Shown here: positions 17,271-25,493 of the stretch, piece by piece
How the letters are laid out: every line of letters begins with the position of its first letter
How positions within the stretch are numbered: the stretch's first letter is position 1
DNA from: Ruminococcaceae bacterium UBA5295
GTDB taxonomy: Bacteria; Bacillota; Clostridia; Oscillospirales; Acutalibacteraceae
DNA length: 64,000 nt
Direction of reading: 5' to 3'
Assembly (NCBI GenBank): GCA_002411365.1
Contig: DHSD01000028.1
Coordinates: forward strand, 7,513 to 71,512
Notes under the pieces: model-generated
What the model was told of the DNA's origin: nothing
The model's database searches: none
The model's input: only the letters and a program-made list of their open reading frames with translations
Position numbers and translations under genes: made by a program

Positions 17271-17700
17271 ACAATCAGAGAATGATAAAGTATGCATTAT
17301 TTCTTACAATAAATATTATAATTAGCAATATATGGGCTGTAAAGAGATATATGTTTATAATGGGACTATTTTATTACATTAAAAAGTAGCTGAGCAATGG
17401 CGTACGCCATTTAGCTTTCGTGCTTGCCGCAGAGCTCTCGTAATCTTTGCTGCTTCCGCAGGGGCGCAAGTCGTCACGGCGTGGGTCGGATTTCTTGCCG
17501 AAGTTGGGAAAATAATGCCTGATTATACTAAGAGGATAAAATGCCTGCGCCAGTCAGAACCGAAACTCAGCCTATGAAGTTTACTCGGCGTTGAATTGGG
17601 TCCGTAATATTTTGTGATGCATTTTTTGCTGAATAAAATGTTTGTATACGTTTTACGGCAGAGGTGGTTTGAAGCAGTACGTTCTGCCGAAAGAAAGAAT
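17271..17700. other. Gene-poor interval between tsf and the thrS leader
   Basis: No convincing gene. The first 110 bases are AT-rich and uninformative. A more GC-rich block (about 17390-17560) contains a perfect 14-bp palindrome at 17397-17410. On the minus strand the block has a stop-free stretch of about 60 codons (17374-17553) without a good start codon or ribosome site. This could be a gene relic, a small RNA or a repeat element; the rest shows nothing I can support. Confidence 0.5.
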
Positions 17701-17706
17701 TTTTCC

Positions 17707-17735
17707 TTGACAAGGAAAGCTTCGGGTGCTATGAT
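17707..17735 (+). promoter_or_regulatory. SigA-type promoter of the thrS T-box leader
   Basis: TTGACA (17707-17712), 17-base spacer, TATGAT (17730-17735). Predicted start near 17742, at the beginning of the T-box leader. Confidence 0.85.
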
Positions 17736-17741
17736 AAAGCA

Positions 17742-18003
17742 CGCAGATAAAGATTATTTTAAAACATTGACGAGGAAGCCACATTTTAAATCCGCAGCAG
17801 AGAGTGGACGCTTTAAGCTGGAAACGCCCGCAGTGGTAAAAATGAACAGCTACCGCCTCCGAGTGTGCGCCGAAGCTTTTAAAGGTAAAAGGCGTGCCGG
17901 TGAAAGCCCGTTACAGCTTACAAAGAGGGCAGGAAGATTCCTGCTGAAGTTGGGTGGAACCGTAAGCTTAAGCCTTACCCCAATATGGGGTAAGGCTTTT
18001 TTG
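17742..18003 (+). promoter_or_regulatory. T-box leader controlling thrS
   Basis: T-box riboswitch. The conserved TGGGTGGAACCG is at 17951-17962. The Stem I apical AGAGAG is near 17801-17806, and an ACC triplet (Thr) sits in the expected specifier position near 17854-17856. The terminator is a perfect 11-bp stem (17971-17981 with 17987-17997) followed by six T. Transcription of thrS should continue when tRNA-Thr is uncharged. The specifier is placed by eye. Confidence 0.92.
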
Positions 18004-18037
18004 TTGCCTGCACTTATAATTGAAGGAGAGGGTATAA

Positions 18038-19951
18038 TTGGTAAAAGTCAATCTGAAGGGCAATGTAAAAGAATTTGAAAGCGGCACGACTGTGGCAGAG
18101 ATAGCAAAATCTATCGGTGCTGGTCTGTACAAAGCGGCATGCGCCGGCAAACTTGACGGGAAAGTAGTGGATCTGCGCACACCTGTAACTAAGGACTGTG
18201 AACTCCAAATACTTACGTTCGATGATGCCGAAGGCAAAAAAACTTATTGGCATACAACTTCGCATATAATGGCTCAGGCAGTGAAAAAGCTGTTCCCGGA
18301 AGCGGGATTTGCCATAGGGCCTGCTATTGAAAACGGGTTTTACTATGATTTCGATCTTCCGCGCACTTTAGCACCTGAAGATTTGGCGGCAATTGAAGCC
18401 GAAATGAAAAAAATCATAAAAGCCGACTTTCCGCTTAAACGCTTTGAGCTTTCGCCGGAAGATGCCATTGACCTTATGGAAAAAGAACATCAGAGGTATA
18501 AGGTAGAGCTCATTAAAGAACATGCGGGCAAGGGTGAAAAAATCAGCTTTTACCAGCAGGGCGATTACATTGACCTGTGTGCAGGCCCGCATCTGATGAG
18601 CACAGGATGTGTAAAAGCTGTTAAGCTCACAAACTGCACCGGTGCATATTGGCGCGCCAATGCAAAAAACAAGATGCTACAGCGCGTTTACGGCATTTCG
18701 TTCCCAAAGGCTTCGGATCTTCAGCATTATCTTGACATGATGGAAGAAGCAAAGAAGCGTGACCACCGCAAACTTGGGCGTGAGCTCGACTTGTTCGATA
18801 TATACGAAGAAGGCCCTGGCTTCCCGTTTTTCCTGCCGCATGGCATGATACTGCGCAACCAGCTTGAGCAGTTCTGGCGCGAAGAGCATGCAAAACATGG
18901 ATATGAAGAGATACGCACGCCTATGATACTCAACGAAGAGCTGTGGCACCGCTCAGGCCACTGGGATCATTATAAGGACAATATGTATACAACGAAAATC
19001 GATGGGCAGAACTACGCGATAAAGCCTATGAACTGCCCGGGCGGGATGCTTGTCTACAAGCACAGGCCGCATTCGTACCGTGACCTGCCTGAACGCCTCG
19101 CAGAGCTGGGTCTTGTGCACCGCCACGAGCTTTCAGGCACTTTGCACGGCTTGATGCGCGTGCGCTGTTTTACACAGGATGATGCACATATTTTTATGAC
19201 TCCTGACCAGGTCGAAAGCGAAATCCTCGGTGTTATGGACCTGATTGATAAATTCTATAAGGTCTTTGGGTTTGACTATAGCCTTGAGCTTTCAACTCGC
19301 CCTGAAAATTCAATGGGTACGGACGAGCAGTGGGAGATGGCAACGAACGCCCTTATCCATGCGCTGAAGAAGAATGGAAAGCCATATGAGATAAACGAAG
19401 GCGACGGTGCATTTTACGGTCCTAAAATTGATTTTCACCTTCGTGATTCGCTTGGAAGGACATGGCAGTGCGGGACCATACAACTTGACTTTCAGATGCC
19501 GGAACGCTTTGACCTGACATATACGGGCGAAGACGGCGAAAAGCACCGCCCGGTAATGCTGCACCGCGTGATTTTCGGCAGCATTGAGCGCTTTATTGCT
19601 ATCCTGACAGAGCACTATGCAGGTGCATTCCCAATGTGGTTGGCACCGGTGCAGGTTAAGGTTCTGCCGATTTCTGAAGCTGCGCTTGATTATGCAAATA
19701 AAATTACTGATTACCTTAAAAAGGGCGGCCTGCGTGTTGAACTCGACACGCGCAATGAAAAAATCGGGTATAAAATCCGTGAAGCACAGTTGCACAAAGT
19801 GCCTTATATGCTTATACTCGGCGAAAAAGAGATGCGTGATGGCACTATATCTGTCCGCAGCCGCAAATCCGGCGACCTTGGCACGATGATGCCAGATGCG
19901 TTTTTTGCGAAGGCGATGGAAGAAATAGAAACAAAGTCAAACGACCAGTAA
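18038..19951 (+). CDS. thrS: Threonine--tRNA ligase
   Basis: Charges tRNA-Thr. The 637 residues contain an N-terminal TGS domain (1-60), the editing domain with HTTSHIMAQAVKKLFP (about 70-85) and its downstream Cys/His zinc-type residues (LCAGPHLMSTG), then the class II core with motif 2 RHELSGTLHGLMRVR-like and motif 3 near MLHRVIFGSIERF, and an anticodon-binding domain. The start is TTG with GGAGAGGG upstream. Control is by the T-box leader before it. Confidence 0.97.
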   Translation: MVKVNLKGNVKEFESGTTVAEIAKSIGAGLYKAACAGKLDGKVVDLRTPVTKDCELQILTFDDAEGKKTYWHTTSHIMAQAVKKLFPEAGFAIGPAIENGFYYDFDLPRTLAPEDLAAIEAEMKKIIKADFPLKRFELSPEDAIDLMEKEHQRYKVELIKEHAGKGEKISFYQQGDYIDLCAGPHLMSTGCVKAVKLTNCTGAYWRANAKNKMLQRVYGISFPKASDLQHYLDMMEEAKKRDHRKLGRELDLFDIYEEGPGFPFFLPHGMILRNQLEQFWREEHAKHGYEEIRTPMILNEELWHRSGHWDHYKDNMYTTKIDGQNYAIKPMNCPGGMLVYKHRPHSYRDLPERLAELGLVHRHELSGTLHGLMRVRCFTQDDAHIFMTPDQVESEILGVMDLIDKFYKVFGFDYSLELSTRPENSMGTDEQWEMATNALIHALKKNGKPYEINEGDGAFYGPKIDFHLRDSLGRTWQCGTIQLDFQMPERFDLTYTGEDGEKHRPVMLHRVIFGSIERFIAILTEHYAGAFPMWLAPVQVKVLPISEAALDYANKITDYLKKGGLRVELDTRNEKIGYKIREAQLHKVPYMLILGEKEMRDGTISVRSRKSGDLGTMMPDAFFAKAMEEIETKSNDQ

Positions 19952-19970
19952 GCTGGTTTTAACGTAATTG

Positions 19971-20010
19971 AAATGAAGGCGTCTCCAAAAATTTGGAGAC
20001 GCCTTCATTT
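19971..20010 (+). terminator. Terminator of thrS
   Basis: Perfect 16-bp stem (19971-19986 with 19995-20010) around an eight-base A/T loop, so that A and T runs flank the GC core on both sides. It can work in both directions. Confidence 0.85.
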
Positions 20011-20102
20011 CATACTTAGTATTGCCAAACCACAAGCATATATGAAAAAAATGGCATAGTTATGGTTTATCTCTGCACAAAGCCAAAAAGCATTTGCATT
20101 TA

Positions 20103-20134
20103 GTAAGCGTCAAACCGTCCGGTTTGACGCTTAC
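20103..20134. repeat. Perfect 15-bp inverted repeat
   Basis: Arms 20103-20117 and 20120-20134 are exact reverse complements with a two-base centre, followed by CTTTTG. It is either a bidirectional terminator or the edge of a small mobile element. It lies in an AT-rich island between thrS and the tRNA pair. The surrounding 20010-20320 stretch has no supported gene. Confidence 0.6.
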
Positions 20135-20319
20135 CTTTTGAAGAATCAAGGGACTTGTGTCTATTTCGGTTAAAATTGTACCATTCAGCGTCAAAAATGT
20201 TCGGCATACGGAAAGTATTCCTGTGCTTTTTTCCTTGTCTAACGCAATTTAACTCGAAAATCCGTCGCTTTTTATTTATTAAACACGGCCTAAAGATTAC
20301 CCAGAAAGAAGCAGAACAG

Positions 20320-20763
20320 TTATCTATCCTGCTTCTTTCTAATAATATTCGATATAACCCTGGATAAAATGTAGCCACCGATCACACTTAATATTGGTAC
20401 ATATACGAGATTAATAGTCACGCGAATGGTGTCCTTTACAATATATCCATTACGCATCCAATCCGGATAAAGGCACGTAAAAAAATAGCCACTGGAAACA
20501 ATAACGATTACTACTAATAACATAAAACAGAAAGAAAGAGTTTTTAAATGGCAACTACAGTCCAGCCATATTCCATACAGACACCCAAAGACATATTTTC
20601 CAATTGATAAATAAAAAAGCATTATACACATAAAGCCCAATAACTCCGGAACTTTTAGCGCACAATAGTAAGAAAAGAACAAAATTAAATAAAAACCTAC
20701 TAAAACCGTTATAGCCTTTCGTAAAGGGTGCGTTTTCCAATAACCTGTTTTTTGTTTTATCAT
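20320..20763 (-). CDS. Hypothetical membrane protein
   Basis: A 147-residue protein with about four hydrophobic segments (roughly 18-36, 42-62, 72-92 and 115-135) and basic ends. It has no motif I recognise. The ATG is preceded by GGAGGT at a good distance, so it is probably translated. Its AT-rich codon use differs from that of neighbouring core genes, and it lies divergently to a truncated phage holin, so acquisition by transfer is likely. A hairpin overlaps its 3' end (20303-20314 with 20329-20340). Confidence 0.6.
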   Translation of the reverse strand: MIKQKTGYWKTHPLRKAITVLVGFYLILFFSYYCALKVPELLGFMCIMLFYLSIGKYVFGCLYGIWLDCSCHLKTLSFCFMLLVVIVIVSSGYFFTCLYPDWMRNGYIVKDTIRVTINLVYVPILSVIGGYILSRVISNIIRKKQDR

Positions 20764-20873
20764 TTTGCACCTCCAAGATCCGTCTTGACTTAGTAATCTC
20801 ACAATACTGTAAGATTGCTTACAGCGTAGGACGAATAAATCGTCTAAGGATGTTCAACCAGTTTACATTTCTG

Positions 20874-20901
20874 TTGTAATATTCTTCCTATATAGTATAA
20901 A
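20874..20901 (+). promoter_or_regulatory. Possible promoter of the holin-like gene
   Basis: TTGTAA (20874-20879), 16 bases, TATAAA (20896-20901), just before an AAAGGAG ribosome site at 20906-20912. Confidence 0.5.
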
Positions 20902-20919
20902 TCATAAAGGAGAAAAAAC

Positions 20920-21174
20920 ATGATGAATCATACAAATGTCGTTAAATTTATTTCATCAAGCATACTGGCGATGTTTACTGCCTGGTTTGGTGAAATTGGC
21001 CCATTAATATGCATCTTATTAATATGCATGATCGGGGATTACATAACTGGCTTAATTAACGCTGGAATAAGCGGAACGATAAGCAGTGTAAGAGGAATAA
21101 AAGGAATTGCAAAAAAGTGCTATAATAATATAAAAGGCAATAAAATAACCCTATCAACAGCATATCGGCTGTAA
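20920..21174 (+). CDS. Truncated phage holin-family protein
   Basis: An 84-residue protein matching the first half of the phage holin family (toxin-secretion/phage-lysis type): two hydrophobic helices, then GDYITGLINAGISG and the conserved SSVRGIKGIAKK. Family members are about 130-145 residues and carry further helices after this point, so the gene appears cut short and likely does not make a working holin. It has a promoter-like site and a good Shine-Dalgarno. With no other phage gene nearby it is best read as prophage residue beside a tRNA cluster. Confidence 0.6.
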   Translation: MMNHTNVVKFISSSILAMFTAWFGEIGPLICILLICMIGDYITGLINAGISGTISSVRGIKGIAKKCYNNIKGNKITLSTAYRL

Positions 21175-21283
21175 AGAACCCAACAAATTCTTTACACTGA
21201 TCGAAACGTAACCAATTTACGTTCGAAGGCTGACAAGCCATCAACAGGGTTGATTTTCTATACTGCTTTAAAAGCAGATACTC

Positions 21284-21333
21284 TGTTATCATAAGAAAAA
21301 GCTCATTCATCTGAACCTTTTCTTATGATAACA
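21284..21333. repeat. 16-bp inverted repeat with 18-base loop
   Basis: Arms 21284-21299 and 21318-21333 are perfect reverse complements (TGTTATCATAAGAAAA and its complement). It follows the truncated holin gene and precedes the 3' end of the tRNA pair. It could be a terminator-like hairpin or a recombination footprint. Confidence 0.6.
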
Positions 21334-21351
21334 AAAGCAAAAGCTTTTGCT
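21331..21351 (-). terminator. Likely terminator of the tRNA-Thr/tRNA-Tyr transcript
   Basis: A perfect 16-bp palindrome (21336-21351) just downstream of tRNA-Tyr on the minus strand, followed by TTTGTT on that strand. The T run is short. Confidence 0.5.
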
Positions 21352-21359
21352 ATCCACTT

Positions 21360-21445
21360 TGGTGGAGGAGGATGGATTCGAACCAACGAAGCCGTAAGGC
21401 AGCAGATTTACAGTCTGTCCCATTTGACCGCTCTGGAACTCCTCC
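21360..21445 (-). tRNA. tRNA-Tyr (GTA)
   Basis: Full cloverleaf with acceptor GGAGGAG/CTCCTCC, anticodon GTA, a long variable arm typical of bacterial tRNA-Tyr, the TTCGAATCC T-loop and an encoded CCA (21360-21362). It lies three bases downstream of tRNA-Thr in the same transcript. Confidence 0.95.
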
Positions 21446-21448
21446 ATG

Positions 21449-21524
21449 TGGAGCTGGCAATAGGATTCGAACCTACGACCTGCTGATTACAAATCAGCTG
21501 CTCTACCAACTGAGCTACGCCAGC
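21449..21524 (-). tRNA. tRNA-Thr (TGT)
   Basis: Acceptor GCTGGCG pairs with TGCCAGC (one G-T), D-loop GCTCAGTTGGTAGAGC, anticodon TGT reading ACA/ACG, TTCGAATCC T-loop and an encoded CCA (21449-21451). Confidence 0.95.
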
Positions 21525-21542
21525 ATTTCAAAGCACTTGCTT

Positions 21543-21571
21543 ATTATAGCACCGCAATTTAAAAGTGTCAA
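21543..21571 (-). promoter_or_regulatory. Consensus promoter of the tRNA-Thr/tRNA-Tyr operon
   Basis: On the minus strand TTGACA (21571-21566), 17 bases, TATAAT (21548-21543), a perfect consensus match 18 bases before tRNA-Thr. Confidence 0.9.
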
Positions 21572-21684
21572 GGTTCTTTCACAGGCTTTAAGCGTATGTT
21601 GTGGTTGCATTAAGCTTATATATAATTATTTCGCTGATACGGCCATATGCGGTTTTACAAATAAAATATGCGTATACACACTAT

Positions 21685-21712
21685 TTGATACAGAGCATAT
21701 ATGTGCTATAAT
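21685..21712 (+). promoter_or_regulatory. Promoter of the DUF951 gene
   Basis: TTGATA (21685-21690), 16 bases, TATAAT (21707-21712), 32 bases before the ATG. Confidence 0.65.
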
Positions 21713-21743
21713 AATGAAAGCTCAGTGTGTAAGGAGTGGTAAT

Positions 21744-21944
21744 ATGGACGTGAGGCCGGGTGATATACTGCAAATGAAAAAGCCGCATCCATGCGGAAAC
21801 AATCGGTTTCTTGTCCTGCGGTCCGGTATGGATTTTAAGATACGCTGCACTAAGTGCGGGCACGAAATTATGGTGCCTCGCTTAAAATGTGAGAAAAATA
21901 TAAAGAAAATAATCCGCGATGAAAATCAGCAGGATGACCGATAG
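21744..21944 (+). CDS. DUF951 family protein
   Basis: A 66-residue protein of the DUF951 family, common in Firmicutes and of unknown function. It has the [14 protein letters not shown] start, a second [12 protein letters not shown] motif that suggests a zinc ribbon (Cys near 17, 36 and 39), and a basic tail. The ATG follows AAGGAG at a good distance; the same frame is open upstream but crosses the opposite-strand tRNA genes, which is not coding. It lies just before prfA; homologues often occur near translation and ribosome genes. Confidence 0.9.
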   Translation: MDVRPGDILQMKKPHPCGNNRFLVLRSGMDFKIRCTKCGHEIMVPRLKCEKNIKKIIRDENQQDDR

Positions 21945-21985
21945 CCTTTCTGCCTTGCAAAATACAAAGCAGAAAGGGCAATTCG

Positions 21986-23059
21986 ATGTTTGAAAATCTT
22001 GAAATTTTTGAAAAACGCTATGAAGAACTCGGCCGCAGGCTTTATGAACCTTCAGTTGCTTCCAACCCAAATGAATTCGGAAAGCTGATGAAAGAGTGCA
22101 AAAACATTGAGCCGATTGTCATAGCATACAGAAAATATAAAAAGACATTTGCCGAAGAAAAAGATGCGCTGTCAGTTTTAAGCGACAGCAGCGAACATGA
22201 GCTTCATGATATAGCAGAAGAGGAGCTTAACAGCGCGCGCAGCGACCGCCAAAAGGCTGCTGATGAGCTGAAAGTCCTTCTGCTGCCGAAAGACCCGAAT
22301 GATGAACGGAATGTGATTGTAGAAATACGCGGTGGAGCCGGTGGGGAAGAGGCTGCGCTTTTTTCAGCCGTCCTGTTTAGGATGTACAGCATGTATGCGC
22401 AGTCGAAAGGCTGGAAATCCGAAATACTTAACGCGAACGAGACCGGCCTCGGCGGCTTTAAGGAAATCAGTTTTATGATAACCGGTGAAAGTGCCTACTC
22501 GCGCCTGAAATATGAAAGCGGCGTGCACCGCGTGCAGCGCGTGCCGGAAACAGAGCAGCAGGGGCGCATACACACTTCAACTGCAACTGTTGCCGTACTT
22601 CCTGAAGTTGATGATGTGGAAGTCCACCTTGACCCTAAGGACCTTAAAATTGACACTTACCGCTCGAGCGGTGCAGGCGGCCAGCACATCAATAAAACTT
22701 CTTCAGCTATACGCGTTACACATATTCCAACAGGCCTTGTGGTTGAATGCCAGGACGAGCGCAGCCAATATAAAAACAAGGACCGCGCATTAAAAATACT
22801 GCGTTCCCGCCTGTTCAGCATGAAGCAAAAGGAACAGGACGACAAGGTCGCGGCTGAGCGGCGGTCGCAGGTCGGCACAGGTGACCGCTCTGAACGCATA
22901 CGGACATATAATTATCCGCAGGGGCGTGTTACAGACCATCGCATAGGATTAACATTATACAAGCTCGACGATGTCTTGAACGGCAACCTTGACGAGATTA
23001 TAGATGCACTTATTGCGGCCGACCGCGCCGAGAAGCTCAAAGAAGCGGAAATAGTTTAA
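21986..23059 (+). CDS. prfA: Peptide chain release factor 1
   Basis: A 357-residue RF1 that terminates translation at UAG and UAA. The catalytic GGQ lies in [15 protein letters not shown] (about 228-242). The stop-codon recognition tripeptide is PET here ([11 protein letters not shown]), the RF1-type P-x-T rather than the SPF of RF2. GGAGGEEA near 113 and the C-terminal domain are standard. It is followed by the ywlC-coaE group. Confidence 0.97.
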   Translation: MFENLEIFEKRYEELGRRLYEPSVASNPNEFGKLMKECKNIEPIVIAYRKYKKTFAEEKDALSVLSDSSEHELHDIAEEELNSARSDRQKAADELKVLLLPKDPNDERNVIVEIRGGAGGEEAALFSAVLFRMYSMYAQSKGWKSEILNANETGLGGFKEISFMITGESAYSRLKYESGVHRVQRVPETEQQGRIHTSTATVAVLPEVDDVEVHLDPKDLKIDTYRSSGAGGQHINKTSSAIRVTHIPTGLVVECQDERSQYKNKDRALKILRSRLFSMKQKEQDDKVAAERRSQVGTGDRSERIRTYNYPQGRVTDHRIGLTLYKLDDVLNGNLDEIIDALIAADRAEKLKEAEIV

Positions 23060-23130
23060 GCAGTTTACTGATTTTATTTTATGTTAACAGGAAATTTAAA
23101 GGTTTAAAAAGGATGTTTGAATGATATAAA

Positions 23131-24153
23131 ATGAAAACTTTAATGCTGGATGCAAAAAAGCCGGGCGCAATAGAAAAAGCCGCACAGATAATTCGTGATG
23201 GCGGCCTTGTGGGGATGCCTACCGAAACTGTCTATGGGCTTGCTGCGAATGCCCTTGACGGAAAAGCTGTTTCGAAAATTTTTGCCGCCAAAGGTCGCCC
23301 GCAGGATAACCCCCTTATTGTGCATATTTCAAATTTCGACCAGATTCACAGGCTTACGGAAAATATTCCGGAAAGCGCTGAAAAGCTTGCCAAGGCTTAC
23401 TGGCCTGGGCCTATGACAATGGTGCTGAAAAAATCAGGCATAATTCCAGATGAAGTAAGCACCGGCCTGCCCACAGTCGGCATACGTTTCCCATCGCACC
23501 CTGTTGCGCAGGCTCTTATAACGGCTGCAGGTGTTCCGATTGCCGCACCGTCCGCAAACAATTCCGGATATCCGAGCACGACTACGGCGGAGCATGTGAT
23601 GCGAGACATGGACGGCAAAATAGACGCTGTGCTCGACGGGGGGCCGTGCGGCGTGGGCGTGGAGTCTACAATTGTCACGCTCGTTTCTGACCCGCCGCGC
23701 CTGTTGCGCCCGGGAGGCATTACTCTCGAGCAGCTGCGCAGCGTGCTGGGCCGTGTAGATGTGGACAAAGCTGTCATGAATCCTCTTCCAAAGGGCGCGC
23801 ATCCGCTGTCTCCCGGAATGAAGTATAAACACTACTCTCCAAAAGCAAACGTCATTATCATTGACGGCGGCGAGAAAGCATACGCTGATTATGTAAACAC
23901 CCACAAAGCGCCGGGTGTTGCAGCCCTATGCTACTGCGGTGAGGAAAACCTTGTCAACGTCCCTGCCGTATGCTATGGTGCGTCAGATGACTACAAGGCG
24001 CAGGCCCACGGCCTTTTTGACTGCCTGCGCCACCTTGACGATATAGGGGCTAAAACTGTTTACGCGCGCTGCCCTGAGCCTAAAGGGGTCGGCCTTGCTG
24101 TCTACAACAGGCTTATGCGTGCAGCAGGGTTTGAGGTGCTGCACATTGGCTAA
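23131..24153 (+). CDS. ywlC: L-threonylcarbamoyladenylate synthase (Sua5/YwlC)
   Basis: Makes threonylcarbamoyl-AMP from Thr, bicarbonate and ATP for the t6A37 modification of tRNAs that read ANN codons. The 340-residue protein has the YrdC core: GGLVGMPTETVYGLAANA at about 27-44, KGRPQDNPLIVHI at 54-66, and PSANNSGYPS. A C-terminal Sua5 domain (about 215-340) opens with SPGMKYKHYSPKA. It lies after prfA, as in many Firmicutes. The Shine-Dalgarno is poor and distant. Confidence 0.93.
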   Translation: MKTLMLDAKKPGAIEKAAQIIRDGGLVGMPTETVYGLAANALDGKAVSKIFAAKGRPQDNPLIVHISNFDQIHRLTENIPESAEKLAKAYWPGPMTMVLKKSGIIPDEVSTGLPTVGIRFPSHPVAQALITAAGVPIAAPSANNSGYPSTTTAEHVMRDMDGKIDAVLDGGPCGVGVESTIVTLVSDPPRLLRPGGITLEQLRSVLGRVDVDKAVMNPLPKGAHPLSPGMKYKHYSPKANVIIIDGGEKAYADYVNTHKAPGVAALCYCGEENLVNVPAVCYGASDDYKAQAHGLFDCLRHLDDIGAKTVYARCPEPKGVGLAVYNRLMRAAGFEVLHIG

Positions 24154-24760
24154 GCCTATAATCGGGCTGACTGGCCCAACCGGAGCCGGCAAATCTGCCG
24201 TTGCAGCCGCCTTCAGCAGGCATGGCTGTGCTATTGTAGATGCTGACCAAGTTGCCCGCAAGACCGCCAAAGAACCGCATTGCCTCTCAATGCTGAAAGA
24301 GGCTTTCGGTAAAACGATAATCAAGGTCGACGGAAGCCTTGACCGCCATGCACTTGCCGACTTGGCTTTTTCCTCGTCTGAAAATACGGAAAGACTAAAT
24401 TCCATTACACATCCGGCTATCTTATCAGAATGCAAAAAACAGCTTTCCGCTGCCATATCTTCAGACAGCGTGGCAGTAATACTCGATGCGCCGCTTTTAT
24501 TTGAATGCGGTGCACAGAAGTTTTGCAATGCGACTGTCGCCGTTATAACACCTGACTCTTCGCGCCTCAGGCGCATAATGGCCAGGGACGGCATAACGGA
24601 AGCGGAAGCAAAAGAACGCATGGTTTCTCAGCATGGCAATGAGTACTATCTTAAACTTGCGGATTATTCCTTTGATGGAAGCATTGAGTGGAGTATTCTT
24701 GATGATAAAGCATCAGAACTCCTCAAGCGTATTTTGAGGGATTTCTATGAAAGGCCATAA
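24146..24760 (+). CDS. coaE: Dephospho-CoA kinase
   Basis: Last step of coenzyme A synthesis: 3'-phosphorylation of dephospho-CoA. The 204-residue protein starts KPIIGLTGPTGAGKSAV with the P-loop at about 9-17, then DADQVAR, and HPAILSECKK. The start is a TTG that overlaps the upstream stop, with GAGGTG seven bases before. The frame extends upstream but only over coding sequence of the previous gene. Confidence 0.93.
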   Translation: MAKPIIGLTGPTGAGKSAVAAAFSRHGCAIVDADQVARKTAKEPHCLSMLKEAFGKTIIKVDGSLDRHALADLAFSSSENTERLNSITHPAILSECKKQLSAAISSDSVAVILDAPLLFECGAQKFCNATVAVITPDSSRLRRIMARDGITEAEAKERMVSQHGNEYYLKLADYSFDGSIEWSILDDKASELLKRILRDFYERP

Positions 24761-25382
24761 AAAGCTTACGATTGTTAAAACTAAACGTTCTGTCCCAAGC
24801 ATTTGGTCGATGCTTAAAATACATAGAAAAGCCGTTATCACATGCGTGGTAATCATTATTGCGGCTGTTGTGGTGTTCCTCTCGCTTCGCCTGGCGCATA
24901 TACGCTTTATGAAAAAACTTTACCCGCGCCCTTATTCGTCAATCGTCATAAAAGAAGCAAAAGAGAACAATATCGACCCAAACCTTGTGTACTCTGTTAT
25001 CAAGCAGGAAAGCAAATTCGATCCGGATGTAAAGTCTAAAGCTGGTGCAATTGGGCTGATGCAGCTTATGCCCTCTACTTTTGAATGGCTGCAGAAAAAA
25101 GAATCAAAACGGCCGCTGCTTGCGAGCAATTCCCTTTACAACCCAGATGTCAATATACATTATGGATGCCGTTTCCTTTCCATGCTCCTGAAAAAGTATG
25201 GCAGCATTAAAACAGCTCTCTGCGCTTATAATGCAGGCCAGAGGCGCGTTGACACATGGCTGGAGGATAAGTCGCTTTCAAAAGACGGCAAAAATCTCGC
25301 GAGTGTACCTTTTCCTGAAACGCGCAATTACGCGAATGCCGTTGAGGAAAATTACAGCCAGTACCAGGGCCTTTATCCATAA
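24747..25382 (+). CDS. Lytic murein transglycosylase (Slt/SLT-domain, membrane anchored)
   Basis: A 211-residue exolytic-type transglycosylase. A basic N-terminus and one transmembrane helix (about 30-50) lead into an SLT domain: IDPNLVYSVIKQESKFDPDVKSKAG with the catalytic Glu near 89, then GLMQLMP, and CAYNAGQRRV near 158. The active site is on the outer face. It overlaps coaE by 14 bases, a pairing seen in clostridia. Confidence 0.93.
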   Translation: MKGHKKLTIVKTKRSVPSIWSMLKIHRKAVITCVVIIIAAVVVFLSLRLAHIRFMKKLYPRPYSSIVIKEAKENNIDPNLVYSVIKQESKFDPDVKSKAGAIGLMQLMPSTFEWLQKKESKRPLLASNSLYNPDVNIHYGCRFLSMLLKKYGSIKTALCAYNAGQRRVDTWLEDKSLSKDGKNLASVPFPETRNYANAVEENYSQYQGLYP

Positions 25383-25493
25383 GCAAATATAAAACAGCAG
25401 ATTTCGGATTTTCCAGCTTGTCTGGATTCTTCGGATTGGCATAGACAAAAGCCGGAATGCTTTCGGCTCAAAATCTGAAAGGGAGTCTGTAAC

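Noticed and set aside
17614..18078. A 154-residue open reading frame upstream of thrS
   Set aside because: It runs through the thrS promoter and T-box leader and past the terminator; no ribosome site and no protein-like pattern.
20100..20378. Small open frames on both strands around 20.1-20.4 kb
   Set aside because: They overlap an inverted repeat and the 3' end of the membrane protein gene, lack ribosome sites, and show no convincing family. A faint resemblance of one to a transposase tail was too weak to use.
21372..21743. Coding sequence across the tRNA pair, in frame with the DUF951 gene
   Set aside because: It reads through tRNA-Tyr and tRNA-Thr on the opposite strand; only the last 66 codons after a good ribosome site match DUF951.
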